DNA of 64,000 nucleotides from Alishewanella jeotgali KCTC 22429 (GCF_000245735.1 NZ_AHTH01000005.1:496001-560000), one strand, 5' to 3'. Positions 35,154 through 44,761 are shown, numbered from the stretch's first letter. The notes: generated by a model not told the origin, from the letters alone. A program made the numbers and translations.

Positions 35154-35170
35154 ATGTCGACTAATCATTA

Positions 35171-35824
35171 TTAGATAAAACGCAGTAATACTGCGCCCTG
35201 CCAGTAATAAAACAGCGCCAGCAAGGCCGCTACCAGCACAAAGTAGCTCCAGCTGGCACGCAGCTTTGGTGCATCATTGCGATTCGCTGTTTTACTGTAG
35301 CCACTTAACATCGCCCAAATCACGTTATCGTAGCGAATACTGTGCCAGAGTGCGGCCAGAATATGCACCGCTACGCACAGTAGGATCAGATCAATATTCA
35401 GCTTATGAATTTTTGATGCCAGTGACACCCATTCTTCTGATAAATAGCGTACCAGCGGGCCATCACTGATATAGCTATTATCAAAGGTCGCCAAACCGGT
35501 CAGTAATTGCAGACTCAGCAGCAGTATCAATGCCAGGATCATATAGCCTCCCGCCGGATTATGCCCCAGTACCGGTACCGGTCGCCGTAAATAGCGCACA
35601 GCCGCCAACGGCGACGCAACAAAGTGACTAAAACGGGCACTGGCACTGCCATAAAAGCCCCAGCAAATACGGGCGATCAGCAAGGCCGCCAGCGTATAGG
35701 CCAGTAGCTGATGCTGCGCCATCAGGCCTTCATTACCGGTATACCAGAGCCCAGCCAACAGCACGACTTGTGACCAATGGAATACCCGCACCGCTAAATC
35801 CCAGACTTGTACCTTGATCAACAT
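35171..35824 (-). CDS. Cytochrome b (b561/Ni-Fe-hydrogenase type) membrane protein
   Basis: Inner-membrane di-haem cytochrome of 217 residues with about four transmembrane segments. Histidine ligands are seen in RVFHWSQ (about residue 16), IHKLN and VHILAALWHS (about 139-165). It transfers electrons between the quinone pool and periplasmic carriers. The convergent cytochrome c' gene is the natural partner, as in pairs of cytochrome c' and b561 found in Shewanella-like bacteria. Its start ATG at 35824 overlaps no other gene; the acylase gene reads the other way from 35880. Confidence 0.88.
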   Translation of the reverse strand: MLIKVQVWDLAVRVFHWSQVVLLAGLWYTGNEGLMAQHQLLAYTLAALLIARICWGFYGSASARFSHFVASPLAAVRYLRRPVPVLGHNPAGGYMILALILLLSLQLLTGLATFDNSYISDGPLVRYLSEEWVSLASKIHKLNIDLILLCVAVHILAALWHSIRYDNVIWAMLSGYSKTANRNDAPKLRASWSYFVLVAALLALFYYWQGAVLLRFI

Positions 35825-35879
35825 TGAGCTTTCCTTTTGTTGTGCTAACCTTTTGATTTTATACCAGCGGATTAGAAAG

Positions 35880-38228
35880 ATGAAAATATTAAGCTGGCTG
35901 TTTGCGCTACTATTACTGCTGATTTTAGTCTGTTCCGGCAGCCTGTATCTGTTTTTACGGGGCAGTTTACCTGACTATAACGGCCGCTATCAGGCGGCAG
36001 TGGCGGATCCCGTTACCCTGGCACGCGATGCTCTGGGCTACCTGGTGATCCGTGCAACGGAGCGTACCGATGCCGCCTACGCGCTAGGCTTTGCCCATGC
36101 ACAGGAGCGTTTTTTTCAAATGGATGTCAGCCGCCGTTTCGCCGCCGGAGAGCTCTCTGCGTTATTTGGCTTACGTGCACTGGCTCAGGACCAACAGCAA
36201 AGACCCCACCTATTCCGTCGTCGCGCTGAGCAACTGCTAACCACACTACCGGCAGACGAATTGCAATTGCTGGCAGCTTATAGCCGTGGCGTGAATGAAG
36301 GTCTTGCCAGCTTAGCCCGCCCGCCTTTTGAATACAGCTTACTTAAAGCCGAACCTGAAGCCTGGCTGGAAGCCGATACCTTACTGGTGATCTATAGCAT
36401 GTACTTGGATTTACAGGGCAAGGCAGGGCGTGACGAATATGCGATGACCAAGCTCAGTGCTGCCCTGCCCGCAGACTGGTATCAGTTTCTGCAGCAACAC
36501 AGTGCCGACTGGCAAGCAGCCATTGATCAGAGCCGGGTTAACGCCGTCCCGGTACCCGATAGCCCTTATCCGGCGATCTTAAGACAACAGCTAAGCTGCA
36601 GCCATTGTGCCATTAAAGATGCCACTGACCTTGGCAGCAATAATTTTGCCGTAGCAGGCAGCGCCACCCCGCACGGTGCGGCTATTCTGGCCGATGATAT
36701 GCACCTGTCACAGCGGGTACCCGGGATCTGGTACAAGGTACAGCTGAACTGGCAACAACAGGGACAAAGCCGGCAAGTCACGGGTTTGAGCTTACCCGGT
36801 ACCCCGGCTATCGTCGTTGGCTCCAACGGTCATATTGCCTGGGGTTTTACTAATTCCACCGCAGACTGGCATGATCTGGTCAAAGTGACCTTGTCAGAGG
36901 ACCAGCAGCAATATCTAAGCCCCCTGGGCTGGCAAGACGTAAAGCACTATCAGGAGCAGATCCACATTAAAGATGCCCCGACTGAGCAGCTAACGGTGCT
37001 TTACACCGAGTGGGGCCCGCTGCTCCCCTTTCCTGACGAGCAACCTTATGCGCTGCGCTGGATTGCGCATCAACCCTATGCGGTAAACTTTAATCTGCGG
37101 CAACTGGAAGTCACCACTGGCGCAGCCGAGGCCTTAGCACTGGCACCGACTATCGGCATTCCAGCACAGAATCTGTTAGTCGCAGATGCCGCCGGCAATA
37201 TCGGCTGGACAGTGTTTGGCCCGATCCCGGAACGTCAGCTCGCCGACTGGGACACCGCTCAGGTCTGGCATCAGGGCAGCAATTTTTGGGGAGAGATACT
37301 GCAAGCCGACGCTTATCCCCGCGTCCTTAACCCGGACTCTGGCCATCTCTGGTCTGCTAATGCCAGAACCATAGGGGGAGATGCCTATCATCTGATTGGC
37401 AATGGCGGCTATGATTTAGGCGCCCGAGGCCATCAGATCGCCAGCAGCCTGCAGCAGTTAAGCGACGCCGACGAAAATGCTCTGCACCGTATTCAACTCG
37501 ACCACCGCGCGGTGCTGTTAAGCCGCTGGCAACAGCTACTGTTAACCGAACTCAGCCCTGCTCTGGCAGCAGAAACGGGATTAAGCGATTTTCGTCAGTA
37601 TATTGCCGAGTCCTCAGATTACGCCGCACCGGATGCCATAGGTTATACCCTGCTGCGGCAATTCCGGCTTAGCATGCTGGAGCTGACTTTTGCCCCCATT
37701 GCTGCGCTACTGGAGCAAGCCGGCGCCCGCAGCAGCGATCTAAAATATTCGATGGAAACCCCGTTCTGGCTGCTGTGGCAACAGCAGCGTCAGGACACCT
37801 TACCGGCGTCCTATAGCAGCTGGCAAGACTTGCTGTTAAGCGCCGCTCAGGATAGCCAACAGAAGATCCTGGCGCAGTATGGCAGTTTACAGCAGGCCAA
37901 CTGGGGCAAACGCAACAGTGCGCGCATCGAACATCCGCTGGCTTCAGCCATACCATTGCTTGGCCGCTGGCTGAATATGCCCGTTACGCCGCTGGCCGGC
38001 GACAGCCATATGCCGCGGGTACAGCATGCGGCCTTTGGTCAATCGCAACGTATGGTGGTGGCCCCCGGCCAGGAGCAAAACGGCATTCTGGTGATTCCGG
38101 CCGGGCAATCCGGGCATCCGCTGTCACCCTTTTACCGGGCGGATCATCGTTACTGGCAAGCAACGATAGCGCTACCCTTTTTACCGGGGCCGGAAAAATA
38201 TCAGCAACAGTTGCTGCCGGCCCCTTGA
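35880..38228 (+). CDS. Penicillin-acylase-family Ntn hydrolase
   Basis: Exported N-terminal nucleophile hydrolase of 782 residues, made as one chain and normally cut into alpha and beta subunits. A signal-anchor segment (about 4-26) is followed by the alpha part; the beta part should begin at the catalytic Ser of GSNNFAVAG (about residue 253). The oxyanion and substrate-side motifs follow in TGLSLPGTPAIVVGSNGHIAWGF-like order. Family members cleave penicillin or acyl-homoserine lactones; some inactivate quorum signals, but the substrate cannot be told here. The ATG at 35880 is chosen over the one at 35814, which would start inside the gap near the cytochrome gene. Confidence 0.9.
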   Translation: MKILSWLFALLLLLILVCSGSLYLFLRGSLPDYNGRYQAAVADPVTLARDALGYLVIRATERTDAAYALGFAHAQERFFQMDVSRRFAAGELSALFGLRALAQDQQQRPHLFRRRAEQLLTTLPADELQLLAAYSRGVNEGLASLARPPFEYSLLKAEPEAWLEADTLLVIYSMYLDLQGKAGRDEYAMTKLSAALPADWYQFLQQHSADWQAAIDQSRVNAVPVPDSPYPAILRQQLSCSHCAIKDATDLGSNNFAVAGSATPHGAAILADDMHLSQRVPGIWYKVQLNWQQQGQSRQVTGLSLPGTPAIVVGSNGHIAWGFTNSTADWHDLVKVTLSEDQQQYLSPLGWQDVKHYQEQIHIKDAPTEQLTVLYTEWGPLLPFPDEQPYALRWIAHQPYAVNFNLRQLEVTTGAAEALALAPTIGIPAQNLLVADAAGNIGWTVFGPIPERQLADWDTAQVWHQGSNFWGEILQADAYPRVLNPDSGHLWSANARTIGGDAYHLIGNGGYDLGARGHQIASSLQQLSDADENALHRIQLDHRAVLLSRWQQLLLTELSPALAAETGLSDFRQYIAESSDYAAPDAIGYTLLRQFRLSMLELTFAPIAALLEQAGARSSDLKYSMETPFWLLWQQQRQDTLPASYSSWQDLLLSAAQDSQQKILAQYGSLQQANWGKRNSARIEHPLASAIPLLGRWLNMPVTPLAGDSHMPRVQHAAFGQSQRMVVAPGQEQNGILVIPAGQSGHPLSPFYRADHRYWQATIALPFLPGPEKYQQQLLPAP

Positions 38229-38260
38229 CTTTGGCCATCCAGACGGATTATGGTGCTGGC

Positions 38261-38320
38261 ATGAAAACAGTATCAGTTGTGCTCGGTTTTTTTAGCTTTA
38301 CCACCTTAGCGAGGAGGTAG
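38261..38320 (+). CDS. pheL: Phe-rich leader peptide of the pheA attenuator
   Basis: A 19-codon frame MKTVSVVLGFFSFTTLARR lies between the acylase gene and pheA and ends 26 bases before the terminator hairpin. It contains Phe-Phe-x-Phe in the middle. In E. coli PheL plays the same role: scarce Phe-tRNA stalls the ribosome and prevents termination. The leader has no strong ribosome site upstream, which lowers certainty. A candidate promoter TTGACT (38225-38230) with TTATGG at 17 bases is just ahead. Confidence 0.6.
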   Translation: MKTVSVVLGFFSFTTLARR

Positions 38321-38346
38321 CTGACCGTGCGCGCGCGTTAAGCAGA

Positions 38347-38374
38347 AACCTCCCAAGTCGGGAGGTTTTTTTTT
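38347..38374 (+). terminator. pheA attenuator terminator
   Basis: Perfect 8-bp stem AACCTCCC / GGGAGGTT with an AAGTC loop, followed by a run of nine T. The upstream GGAGGT at 38313-38318 (inside the leader end) can pair with ACCTCC at 38348-38353 and would form the competing antiterminator. Confidence 0.88.
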
Positions 38375-38410
38375 GAATCGTTTTTAATAGCTATCAGTAC
38401 AGAGGCCGTT

Positions 38411-39562
38411 ATGAAATTAGATCAGATCAGAACCGCGATCAGCGATACCGATCAGCAGTTATTGGGGTTACTGGCAAAAAGGCGTGCGCTGGCATTGGCC
38501 GTCGCCGAAGCGAAGTTAACGCAGAACAAGCCCATTCGCGATCAGAAGCGGGAACAGGAATTATTACTGTCGCTGATTGAGCAAGGTAAGCCGCTGGGAC
38601 TGGATGCGCAGTATGTGACACGAATTTATCATGTCATTATCGAAGACTCAGTGCTGCAGCAACAAGCTAAGGTGCAGGGCCAGTTAAATGGTGAACATAC
38701 CCCGGCAGTAAGGGTAGCCTTCCTCGGCGGTCAGGGCTCGTACAGCTATTGGGCAACGCAAAAATACTTTACCCGCCGCGCCGAACGCATTATTGAACTG
38801 GGCTGTGACAGCTTTAATGACATTGTCAAAGCGGTGGAAACCGGCCATGCCGACTATGCGGTATTGCCGATTGAAAATACCTCATCCGGTTCTATTAACG
38901 AGGTGTATGACTTATTGCAGCACACCCGCTTATCGATAGTCGGCGAGTTAACCCATCCGATCGAGCACTGCTTGCTCGGCCTGCCCGGTACTGACTTAAG
39001 CAAAGTACGCCAGGTCTGCTCCCATCCGCAGGTAATTGCCCAGTGTAGCCAGTTCTTACTGGGGCTGACCAACGTTAAAATTGAATACTGTGAAAGTTCA
39101 TCCGCCGCCTTTGCCAAGGTCAAAGCGTTACAGGACCCTGCTATTATCGCGATTGGCGGCGAGGAAGGTGGCAAACTCTATGGCCTGGAGGTATTAACCC
39201 GCGAACTGGCGAATCAGAAACAAAACGTCAGCCGCTTTATTGTGGTCGCCCGCAAACCGGTGCAGGTGGCAAAAGCGATCCCGGCCAAAACCACCTTTAT
39301 TATGTATACCGGCCAGCAACCCGGCGCTCTGGTTGAAGCGCTGCTGGTACTGAAACAACATGGCATCAGTATGAGCAAACTCGAGTCACGCCCTATTCCG
39401 GGTAATCCGTGGGAAGAGATGTTTTATGTCGATGTCAGCGCCAATCTGAATGACTACGCGATGACCCGCGCGCTGGAAGAACTGAACAATCTGACTAAGT
39501 TTGTCAAAGTGCTGGGCTGCTACCCGAGTGACGAGGTCACGCCAACTGAGATCCAGGCATAA
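38411..39562 (+). CDS. pheA: Bifunctional chorismate mutase/prephenate dehydratase (P-protein)
   Basis: Commits chorismate to phenylalanine: chorismate mutase (residues about 1-90, LDQIRTAISDTDQQLLGLLA and a basic KRRALALAVAEAK), prephenate dehydratase (about 102-285, VAFLGGQGSYSYWATQ, ADYAVLPIENTSSGSINEVYDLL) and an ACT regulatory domain (about 295-375; GALVEALLVLKQHGISMSKL, ESRPIPGNPWEEMFYVD) that binds Phe. The dehydratase TRF motif reads SRF (NVSRF). It follows the leader peptide and attenuator, so transcription is expected to respond to Phe-tRNA. The length of 383 residues matches E. coli PheA (386). Confidence 0.97.
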   Translation: MKLDQIRTAISDTDQQLLGLLAKRRALALAVAEAKLTQNKPIRDQKREQELLLSLIEQGKPLGLDAQYVTRIYHVIIEDSVLQQQAKVQGQLNGEHTPAVRVAFLGGQGSYSYWATQKYFTRRAERIIELGCDSFNDIVKAVETGHADYAVLPIENTSSGSINEVYDLLQHTRLSIVGELTHPIEHCLLGLPGTDLSKVRQVCSHPQVIAQCSQFLLGLTNVKIEYCESSSAAFAKVKALQDPAIIAIGGEEGGKLYGLEVLTRELANQKQNVSRFIVVARKPVQVAKAIPAKTTFIMYTGQQPGALVEALLVLKQHGISMSKLESRPIPGNPWEEMFYVDVSANLNDYAMTRALEELNNLTKFVKVLGCYPSDEVTPTEIQA

Positions 39563-39593
39563 GTCTGAACAGCCAGGCCTGAATAGATAATAT

Positions 39594-39619
39594 TGAGGGC
39601 AGCCCAGAGGCTGCCCTCA
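39594..39619. terminator. Hairpin between pheA and the beta-CASP gene
   Basis: Perfect 11-bp inverted repeat TGAGGGCAGCC / GGCTGCCCTCA with a CAGA loop between convergent genes. The T content after it is low on both strands. Confidence 0.65.
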
Positions 39620-39624
39620 CTGTA

Positions 39625-41031
39625 TCAGAACAGGATCTGCTGGCCCTGCTCCGGGATCTGCGCCTTAATACCGGCCTCTGCCAGTACCTCTTGCAGTATC
39701 TGCTGTGCCTCAGGTTCGCCATGCACCAGATAGAAATCGGGCGTGCCACCAATGGCGGTGGCCCAGCGTACTAGCTCAGTTTGTCCGGCGTGCGCAGAAA
39801 AGCCGCCAATGGTGTGCAATTTGGCTTTTACCACCGTGTCCTGACCGAAAATTTTCACCCGCTTTTCACCATCCACCAAACGCCGGCCGAGCGTGCCTCT
39901 GGCCTGAAAACCAACAAAGATGAGATGGTTAGTGTTTTTCCATAAATTATGTTTCAAATGGTGCACAATGCGACCACCATTACACATGCCGCTGCCAGCT
40001 ATAATAATAGCGCCATGAGTAACTCTGTTGATTGCAGTGGAATCCTCAACGGTTTCTGACACCTTTAGCATCGGCAACAGCTGCTCCAGTGTCATGCCCT
40101 TCTTATAACCGATTTTGTCCAGATCTGCCTGCTCCAGCCGGTGCAGATACTCACTGTAAATTTTGGTAATACTGATAGCCATGGGGCTATCCAGAAATAC
40201 CAAGCGCTGCTTTAGCCGCCCCTGGCGGTGTAATAGCGCCAGGTAATACAGAATTTCCTGCGAGCGCCCCAGGGCAAAGGCCGGAATAAACACATTGCCG
40301 CCATCGTTATAGGCTTGTTCTAACGCTGTCGCAAACTCCTCGATGGTATTATCCAGCGGTTGATGGTTACGATTGCCATAGGTACTTTCCATCAGCACAA
40401 TATCGGCCTGGTCAATCTCGGTTGGTGCCGGCAGCAGTACAGTCGCGGGATTCCCCAAATCACCGGAGAACACCAGTTTTTTCATCGCCTGCTTACCCTT
40501 TAGCCAGAGCTGCACTATGGCCGACCCCAGAATATGGCCGGCATCAGCAAACTCCAGCTCAACGCCCTGCAGCGGAAAGGCCCTTTTGTTATAGCCCAGC
40601 ACCCGCACTAAGTCACTCACCCGTTCAGCATCCTGCAGCGACATCACCGGCTCATAGATTTTCTTACCGGCACGGGCGGCTTTACGGTTTTGCCATTCCA
40701 GATCTTTTAAATACAGATTGACGGAGTCCTTTAACAGCACCGGTAACAGTTCGGCGGTGCCCGGGGTACAGTAAATATTGCCGCCAAAGCCTTTTGCCAC
40801 CAGCAAAGGCAATAAGCCACTATGATCAATATGTGCATGCGACAGAATAACGGCATCAATATCTTTTGGTTTAAATGGGAAGCGGAATTTATGCCATTCT
40901 CTGACCTGATCCGCGCCCTGCACCATGCCACAATCAAGTAAAAACTGTTGTTGATTGATTTTTATCAGATAACAGGAACCGGTGACCTGCCTGGCGGCGC
41001 CGATAAAGGTTAAACTGGCATTAACTGGCAT
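39625..41031 (-). CDS. Beta-CASP metallo-beta-lactamase-fold RNA-processing protein
   Basis: Cytoplasmic nuclease-type protein of 468 residues of the Ysh1/CPSF73-like group. MBL motifs: VILSHAHIDHSG (about 60-71), AGHILGSA (about 164-171), FSGDLG and STYGN; the beta-CASP part has FALGRSQEILYYL, SGMCNGGRIVHHLKH and FSAHAGQTELVRW. Enzymes of this set cut RNA; some bacterial members act in RNA turnover. The ATG at 41031 has AGGAAA six bases upstream and is chosen over the ATG at 41046. It overlaps the end of the Na/Pi symporter gene by 11 bases, so the two are co-transcribed. Confidence 0.93.
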   Translation of the reverse strand: MPVNASLTFIGAARQVTGSCYLIKINQQQFLLDCGMVQGADQVREWHKFRFPFKPKDIDAVILSHAHIDHSGLLPLLVAKGFGGNIYCTPGTAELLPVLLKDSVNLYLKDLEWQNRKAARAGKKIYEPVMSLQDAERVSDLVRVLGYNKRAFPLQGVELEFADAGHILGSAIVQLWLKGKQAMKKLVFSGDLGNPATVLLPAPTEIDQADIVLMESTYGNRNHQPLDNTIEEFATALEQAYNDGGNVFIPAFALGRSQEILYYLALLHRQGRLKQRLVFLDSPMAISITKIYSEYLHRLEQADLDKIGYKKGMTLEQLLPMLKVSETVEDSTAINRVTHGAIIIAGSGMCNGGRIVHHLKHNLWKNTNHLIFVGFQARGTLGRRLVDGEKRVKIFGQDTVVKAKLHTIGGFSAHAGQTELVRWATAIGGTPDFYLVHGEPEAQQILQEVLAEAGIKAQIPEQGQQILF

Positions 41032-42631
41032 GGTTAATTTCCTCATGGTTCACCGCGCTAGTTTGCGGTGCTTGTTGGGGTCCATGCAATTTGGCAAGTG
41101 CCAGCATAGCCCGGGTTAATTGTTGGTTAAAACGACGCAGCTCGGCAAAACGCAACAGCTGATCGCCGCCGGAGTCATTACTTAAACGTTCGGTCAGCAC
41201 CAGCAGATACAGCTGTTCTTTCAATTTTTGCCGTTGCCGCATCAAATCACGATAACAGCTACGGATCTGCTGGGCATCATCCGGCCAATGTGCCGAACTG
41301 AGTTGTTGCCATAAAGTCTGTTCTGGCACAAAGGCTTTTGGGTCGCGCTCAGCCTGCTCTGCGAGCTCAGGTAGTAACTGTAATGTCATTTCTAACCTTA
41401 GCTGATTTTTGATTAGTTCGTTTAATGCCTGCGATTCCTGCTCTGCCAGCTGGCTTTTGCCCAACAAGGTTAAATAGTGGCTGATCTCACTTTGTAGCTG
41501 CCGGATATGCTCAATACTCTGGCTTGATAATGTCTTGCCCTGACTTAACAGCAAAGCCTGACCGCTTATCAATTGCCCAACCCTTAAACTCTCCATACTC
41601 AGGGTCTTAATGGCTACTGCCGGAATACTCAGGCTGGAGGCATCCAACACTCGTAATTGGCCGGCTTTTTGTGCCCGAAAGCGGCTATTTAAGAACAATA
41701 CCAACCTGCTGGTCAGCGGCCACATCAGAAGTACGCCCAGAATATTAAATAAGGTATGAAACAGCGCCAAGCTAAGCGCCGGATTCGGGTCGTGAAACAG
41801 CGCGCCCTGTAGCAAGCTGATTAACCACAGCAAGGGAGTCAGAATAATGATAGCGGCGATCCCGGTTACCACGTTAAAGATCACATGTAACATGGCTAAC
41901 CGCTTGGCTTTTGCCGTCGCAGCTAAGGTCGAGATAATGGCGGTGGAAGAAGTAGTACCTAAATTTGCCCCTATCACAAAGGCAGCCGCCACTGATAAAG
42001 GAATAACACCAGTTGAGGTCGCGGTAATGACCAACGCCAATACAGCAATTGAAGCCTGCATCACCACCGTCAGCAAGGTGCCAATTAACACCCCAAGTAA
42101 CAGGCCCCAGACACCAAGCTCGCTGAGCAGAGAAAACTCAATATCGACAAAGACGGTATCGAAACTGTCTTTTAAGTACGCCAGTCCCAGAAAAAATAAA
42201 CCAAAACCAACCAAGGCTTCGCCAAAACCTTGCCGTCGTGCCGATTTTGCGAAGAGTTTTAATAAGGCCCCCACGCCGATCAGCGGCATCGCCAGCGCAT
42301 CAATTTTAAATTGCATGCCGACTAACGCCACAAACCAACCGGTCAGAGAGGTCCCGACATTACTGCCATAAATGACAAAAGCAGCATTTTGCAGCGACAA
42401 GATACCAGCATTTACAAAGCCGATGGTGGTAACAGTAATTACGGTTGAGGATTGCACGGCGACGGTGGCGGCCGTACCAAAGAGCAAACCCTGCCAGGAT
42501 TTTTGGGTGCTGCGTTCGAGGAATTGCATCAGGGAGCGACCGGCTGCAGCTTTTAGCCCCTTACTCAGCCAGTCCATACCCAGCAGGATTAACCCGAGCG
42601 CACCCAAACCAATTAAAATATCTGATAGCAT
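41021..42631 (-). CDS. Na/Pi-cotransporter-family membrane protein
   Basis: Inner-membrane protein of 536 residues resembling NptA/YjbB. Two Na/Pi repeats with the QSS signature: AVQSSTVITVTTIGFVNAG (about 56-74) and a second VMQASIAVLALVITATSTG (about 190-208). The C-terminal 200 residues are helical and PhoU-like. It probably moves phosphate with sodium, possibly outward as for YjbB. The beta-CASP gene overlaps its 3' end. It is divergent from the LOG-family gene with about 90 bases between the starts. Confidence 0.92.
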   Translation of the reverse strand: MLSDILIGLGALGLILLGMDWLSKGLKAAAGRSLMQFLERSTQKSWQGLLFGTAATVAVQSSTVITVTTIGFVNAGILSLQNAAFVIYGSNVGTSLTGWFVALVGMQFKIDALAMPLIGVGALLKLFAKSARRQGFGEALVGFGLFFLGLAYLKDSFDTVFVDIEFSLLSELGVWGLLLGVLIGTLLTVVMQASIAVLALVITATSTGVIPLSVAAAFVIGANLGTTSSTAIISTLAATAKAKRLAMLHVIFNVVTGIAAIIILTPLLWLISLLQGALFHDPNPALSLALFHTLFNILGVLLMWPLTSRLVLFLNSRFRAQKAGQLRVLDASSLSIPAVAIKTLSMESLRVGQLISGQALLLSQGKTLSSQSIEHIRQLQSEISHYLTLLGKSQLAEQESQALNELIKNQLRLEMTLQLLPELAEQAERDPKAFVPEQTLWQQLSSAHWPDDAQQIRSCYRDLMRQRQKLKEQLYLLVLTERLSNDSGGDQLLRFAELRRFNQQLTRAMLALAKLHGPQQAPQTSAVNHEEINHAS

Positions 42632-42723
42632 AGCCTTCCTTTTTGCTTTTCTATGTTATAACCCAACTTTACAACGCCTTAGCTGTTTTGTATCAAAAAA
42701 GTAGTAATAAAGGGGATCTTGTC

Positions 42724-43605
42724 ATGACCGAAAGCAATGCTTTATATAAACGCCATTTTGCCACGGCCCAGGAATCATTAGACGCTATCTCGCGACTGCA
42801 GGACCATGACTCCTACAAACTGGCCTTTGCCGATACCGGTTTTTTAATGCAGGATGAGCTGCGGCATGTCCGGTTACAACTGGAATATCTGAAACCGCAA
42901 CTGGTGCTGGAGCAGCATCAAATTAATGCCACCATAGTGGTATTTGGCAGCGCACGTTTCCTGGCACCTGCTGATGCAGCAAAGCAGCTGTCGGAAGTGA
43001 AACAGTATGTTATTACAGAGCCAGATAATCCGGCTGCTATTCATGCATTACAGCAGGCCGAACGCGATCTTAAGAATAGTCGCTATTATACTGCGGCGCA
43101 GGAATTCGCCCGTCTGGTCACTCAGCATAGCTGTCAGCATCCTGACTGCGCGCTGACCATTATCAGTGGTGGAGGCCCGGGGATTATGGAAGCAGCAAAT
43201 CGCGGTGCCATGGAGGCTAACGGTAAAAGTATTGGCTTAAATATTGTACTGCCGAAAGAGCAGCACCCTAACCCCTATATCACCCCGGAATTCTGTTTCC
43301 AGTTTCATTATTTTGCCATTCGCAAAATGCATTTCCTACAACGGGCACGGGCGCTGGTGGCCTTTCCGGGTGGCTTTGGTACGCTAGATGAGTTGTTTGA
43401 AACCCTAACCCTGATCCAAACCAGAAAAGCAGAACGGGTACCGGTTATCCTGTACGATAAAGCTTTCTGGCAACGCTTGATCAATTTCGAGATGCTGGCA
43501 GAAGAGGGACTGATTAGCCCGCAAGACCTGGAACTGATTCAGTATGTCGACAGCCCGGAGCAAGCCTGGCAGGTGATTTATGATTTCTATCAGTTGGGTA
43601 AGTAG
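42724..43605 (+). CDS. LOG-family protein (cytokinin-type nucleoside 5'-monophosphate phosphoribohydrolase)
   Basis: Cytoplasmic protein of 293 residues. The Rossmann-like LOG core has the signature set ISGGGPGIMEAANRG (about 140-155) and PGGFGTLDELFETLTLIQ (about 212-229), which bind the nucleotide phosphate and catalyse removal of the ribose phosphate. The N-terminal 80 residues are a helical extension typical of the larger bacterial LOG subfamily. The ATG at 42724 has AGGGGA ten bases upstream; an earlier in-frame ATG has none. Real substrate in bacteria is usually AMP-like; hormone synthesis should not be assumed. Confidence 0.93.
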   Translation: MTESNALYKRHFATAQESLDAISRLQDHDSYKLAFADTGFLMQDELRHVRLQLEYLKPQLVLEQHQINATIVVFGSARFLAPADAAKQLSEVKQYVITEPDNPAAIHALQQAERDLKNSRYYTAAQEFARLVTQHSCQHPDCALTIISGGGPGIMEAANRGAMEANGKSIGLNIVLPKEQHPNPYITPEFCFQFHYFAIRKMHFLQRARALVAFPGGFGTLDELFETLTLIQTRKAERVPVILYDKAFWQRLINFEMLAEEGLISPQDLELIQYVDSPEQAWQVIYDFYQLGK

Positions 43606-43623
43606 TATCCATAATTTCGGGCG

Positions 43624-44760
43624 CTAACTGCGCCCGTCTGCCGCTTTTTGCAGTAATTGCTTACTTTCCTGCAGAAATTGCTGCGCCAGCTCGCCGAAGA
43701 ACTGCTGGCCCTTGGCAAATTCCGCCATTAAACCGGCTTTATCCTGCGCGGCCAACAAGCCCAGCAGCTGAGTAAAACGCTGCTGATAACGCTGCAGCAG
43801 CGCCGTCACATCAGCGGATGACAACATAATATCGGCATAAAGTTCAGCGTTCTGTGCAAACAAGCGCCCCACCATCGCCAGCTCCAGCCGGTAAATCGGT
43901 GAACTGAGTGCCAACAGCTGATGTAAATCAGCCTGCTCTTCGGCTAGATGCACACCATAGACCAAAGAGGAAAAATGCCGCATCGCCTGGATCAGCTGCA
44001 TGGCGCTATCATGCTCTTCCGCGTCCTTAGTCGTCAGCTCCGCGCCCCAGATCACCAGTTGCTTTAATAACCACTGATAATCTTCCGGCTGCCGGCCATC
44101 ACAAACCACGACTACCTGCTTAATCAAATTATTGATGTCCGGACCAAACATCGGATGTAAGCCAACGACAGGCCCGCTATGCTGCGCCAGCATCGCTTGC
44201 AGCGGCCGTGCCTTAATGCTGGTTAAATCGGCCAGTACGCACTGTGCAGGCAGTGTCGGTAACTGCGCAATCACCTGCTCAGTCAGCGTAATAGGTACCG
44301 CCAGTAATACCAGGGCGGCATCCTGACATAGCTGGGCTGCCTGCGGCCAGTCCTGAGGTTCCAGTATTACCACCTGATAACCGGAGCGTTGAAATAAGCT
44401 GACAAACCGCCCACCCAGCGCCCCGGCGCCGCCGACCACCACCACTTTGCCGCCACTGGGCCGGCAACAGACAAAGTGCTGATCCTGGGTAGCATAAGAC
44501 TCGCGCATCACCCGGCGTAACAAGTCCTCGACCAATTCCGGCGAGACGCCTTGCGCCAGCGCTTGCTGTCGTCTGGCGGCAAGTAATGCCTGCTCACGCT
44601 CCGGCACATAGACCGGCAATGCATATTGTTGCTTCACCTGCCCAACCTGGGCTGTGACTCTGGCCCGGCGCGCCAATAGCTCGACGAGTTCACTGTCCAG
44701 CTGATCAATTTGCTCTCGCAGCGGCTGTAACGCCGCTGCAGCTACATCACTGGGCTTCAC
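43624..44760 (-). CDS. tyrA: Bifunctional chorismate mutase/prephenate dehydrogenase (T-protein)
   Basis: Commits chorismate to tyrosine. An AroQ chorismate mutase domain occupies about residues 1-95 ([30 protein letters not shown]), and the prephenate dehydrogenase domain begins with the NAD-binding [20 protein letters not shown] (about 109-128), followed by [18 protein letters not shown] and [10 protein letters not shown]. Length 378 matches E. coli TyrA (373). The start is a GTG at 44760, one base after the aroF stop, so the pair is one operon with likely coupling. The hairpin CGGGCGC / GCGCCCG covers its stop codon. Confidence 0.97.
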   Translation of the reverse strand: MKPSDVAAAALQPLREQIDQLDSELVELLARRARVTAQVGQVKQQYALPVYVPEREQALLAARRQQALAQGVSPELVEDLLRRVMRESYATQDQHFVCCRPSGGKVVVVGGAGALGGRFVSLFQRSGYQVVILEPQDWPQAAQLCQDAALVLLAVPITLTEQVIAQLPTLPAQCVLADLTSIKARPLQAMLAQHSGPVVGLHPMFGPDINNLIKQVVVVCDGRQPEDYQWLLKQLVIWGAELTTKDAEEHDSAMQLIQAMRHFSSLVYGVHLAEEQADLHQLLALSSPIYRLELAMVGRLFAQNAELYADIMLSSADVTALLQRYQQRFTQLLGLLAAQDKAGLMAEFAKGQQFFGELAQQFLQESKQLLQKAADGRS

Positions 44761-44761
44761 C

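Noticed and set aside
42643-42723. N-terminal extension of the LOG-family protein
   Set aside because: The ATG at 42724 has the ribosome site and the extension MLFYVITQLYN has no counterpart in the family.
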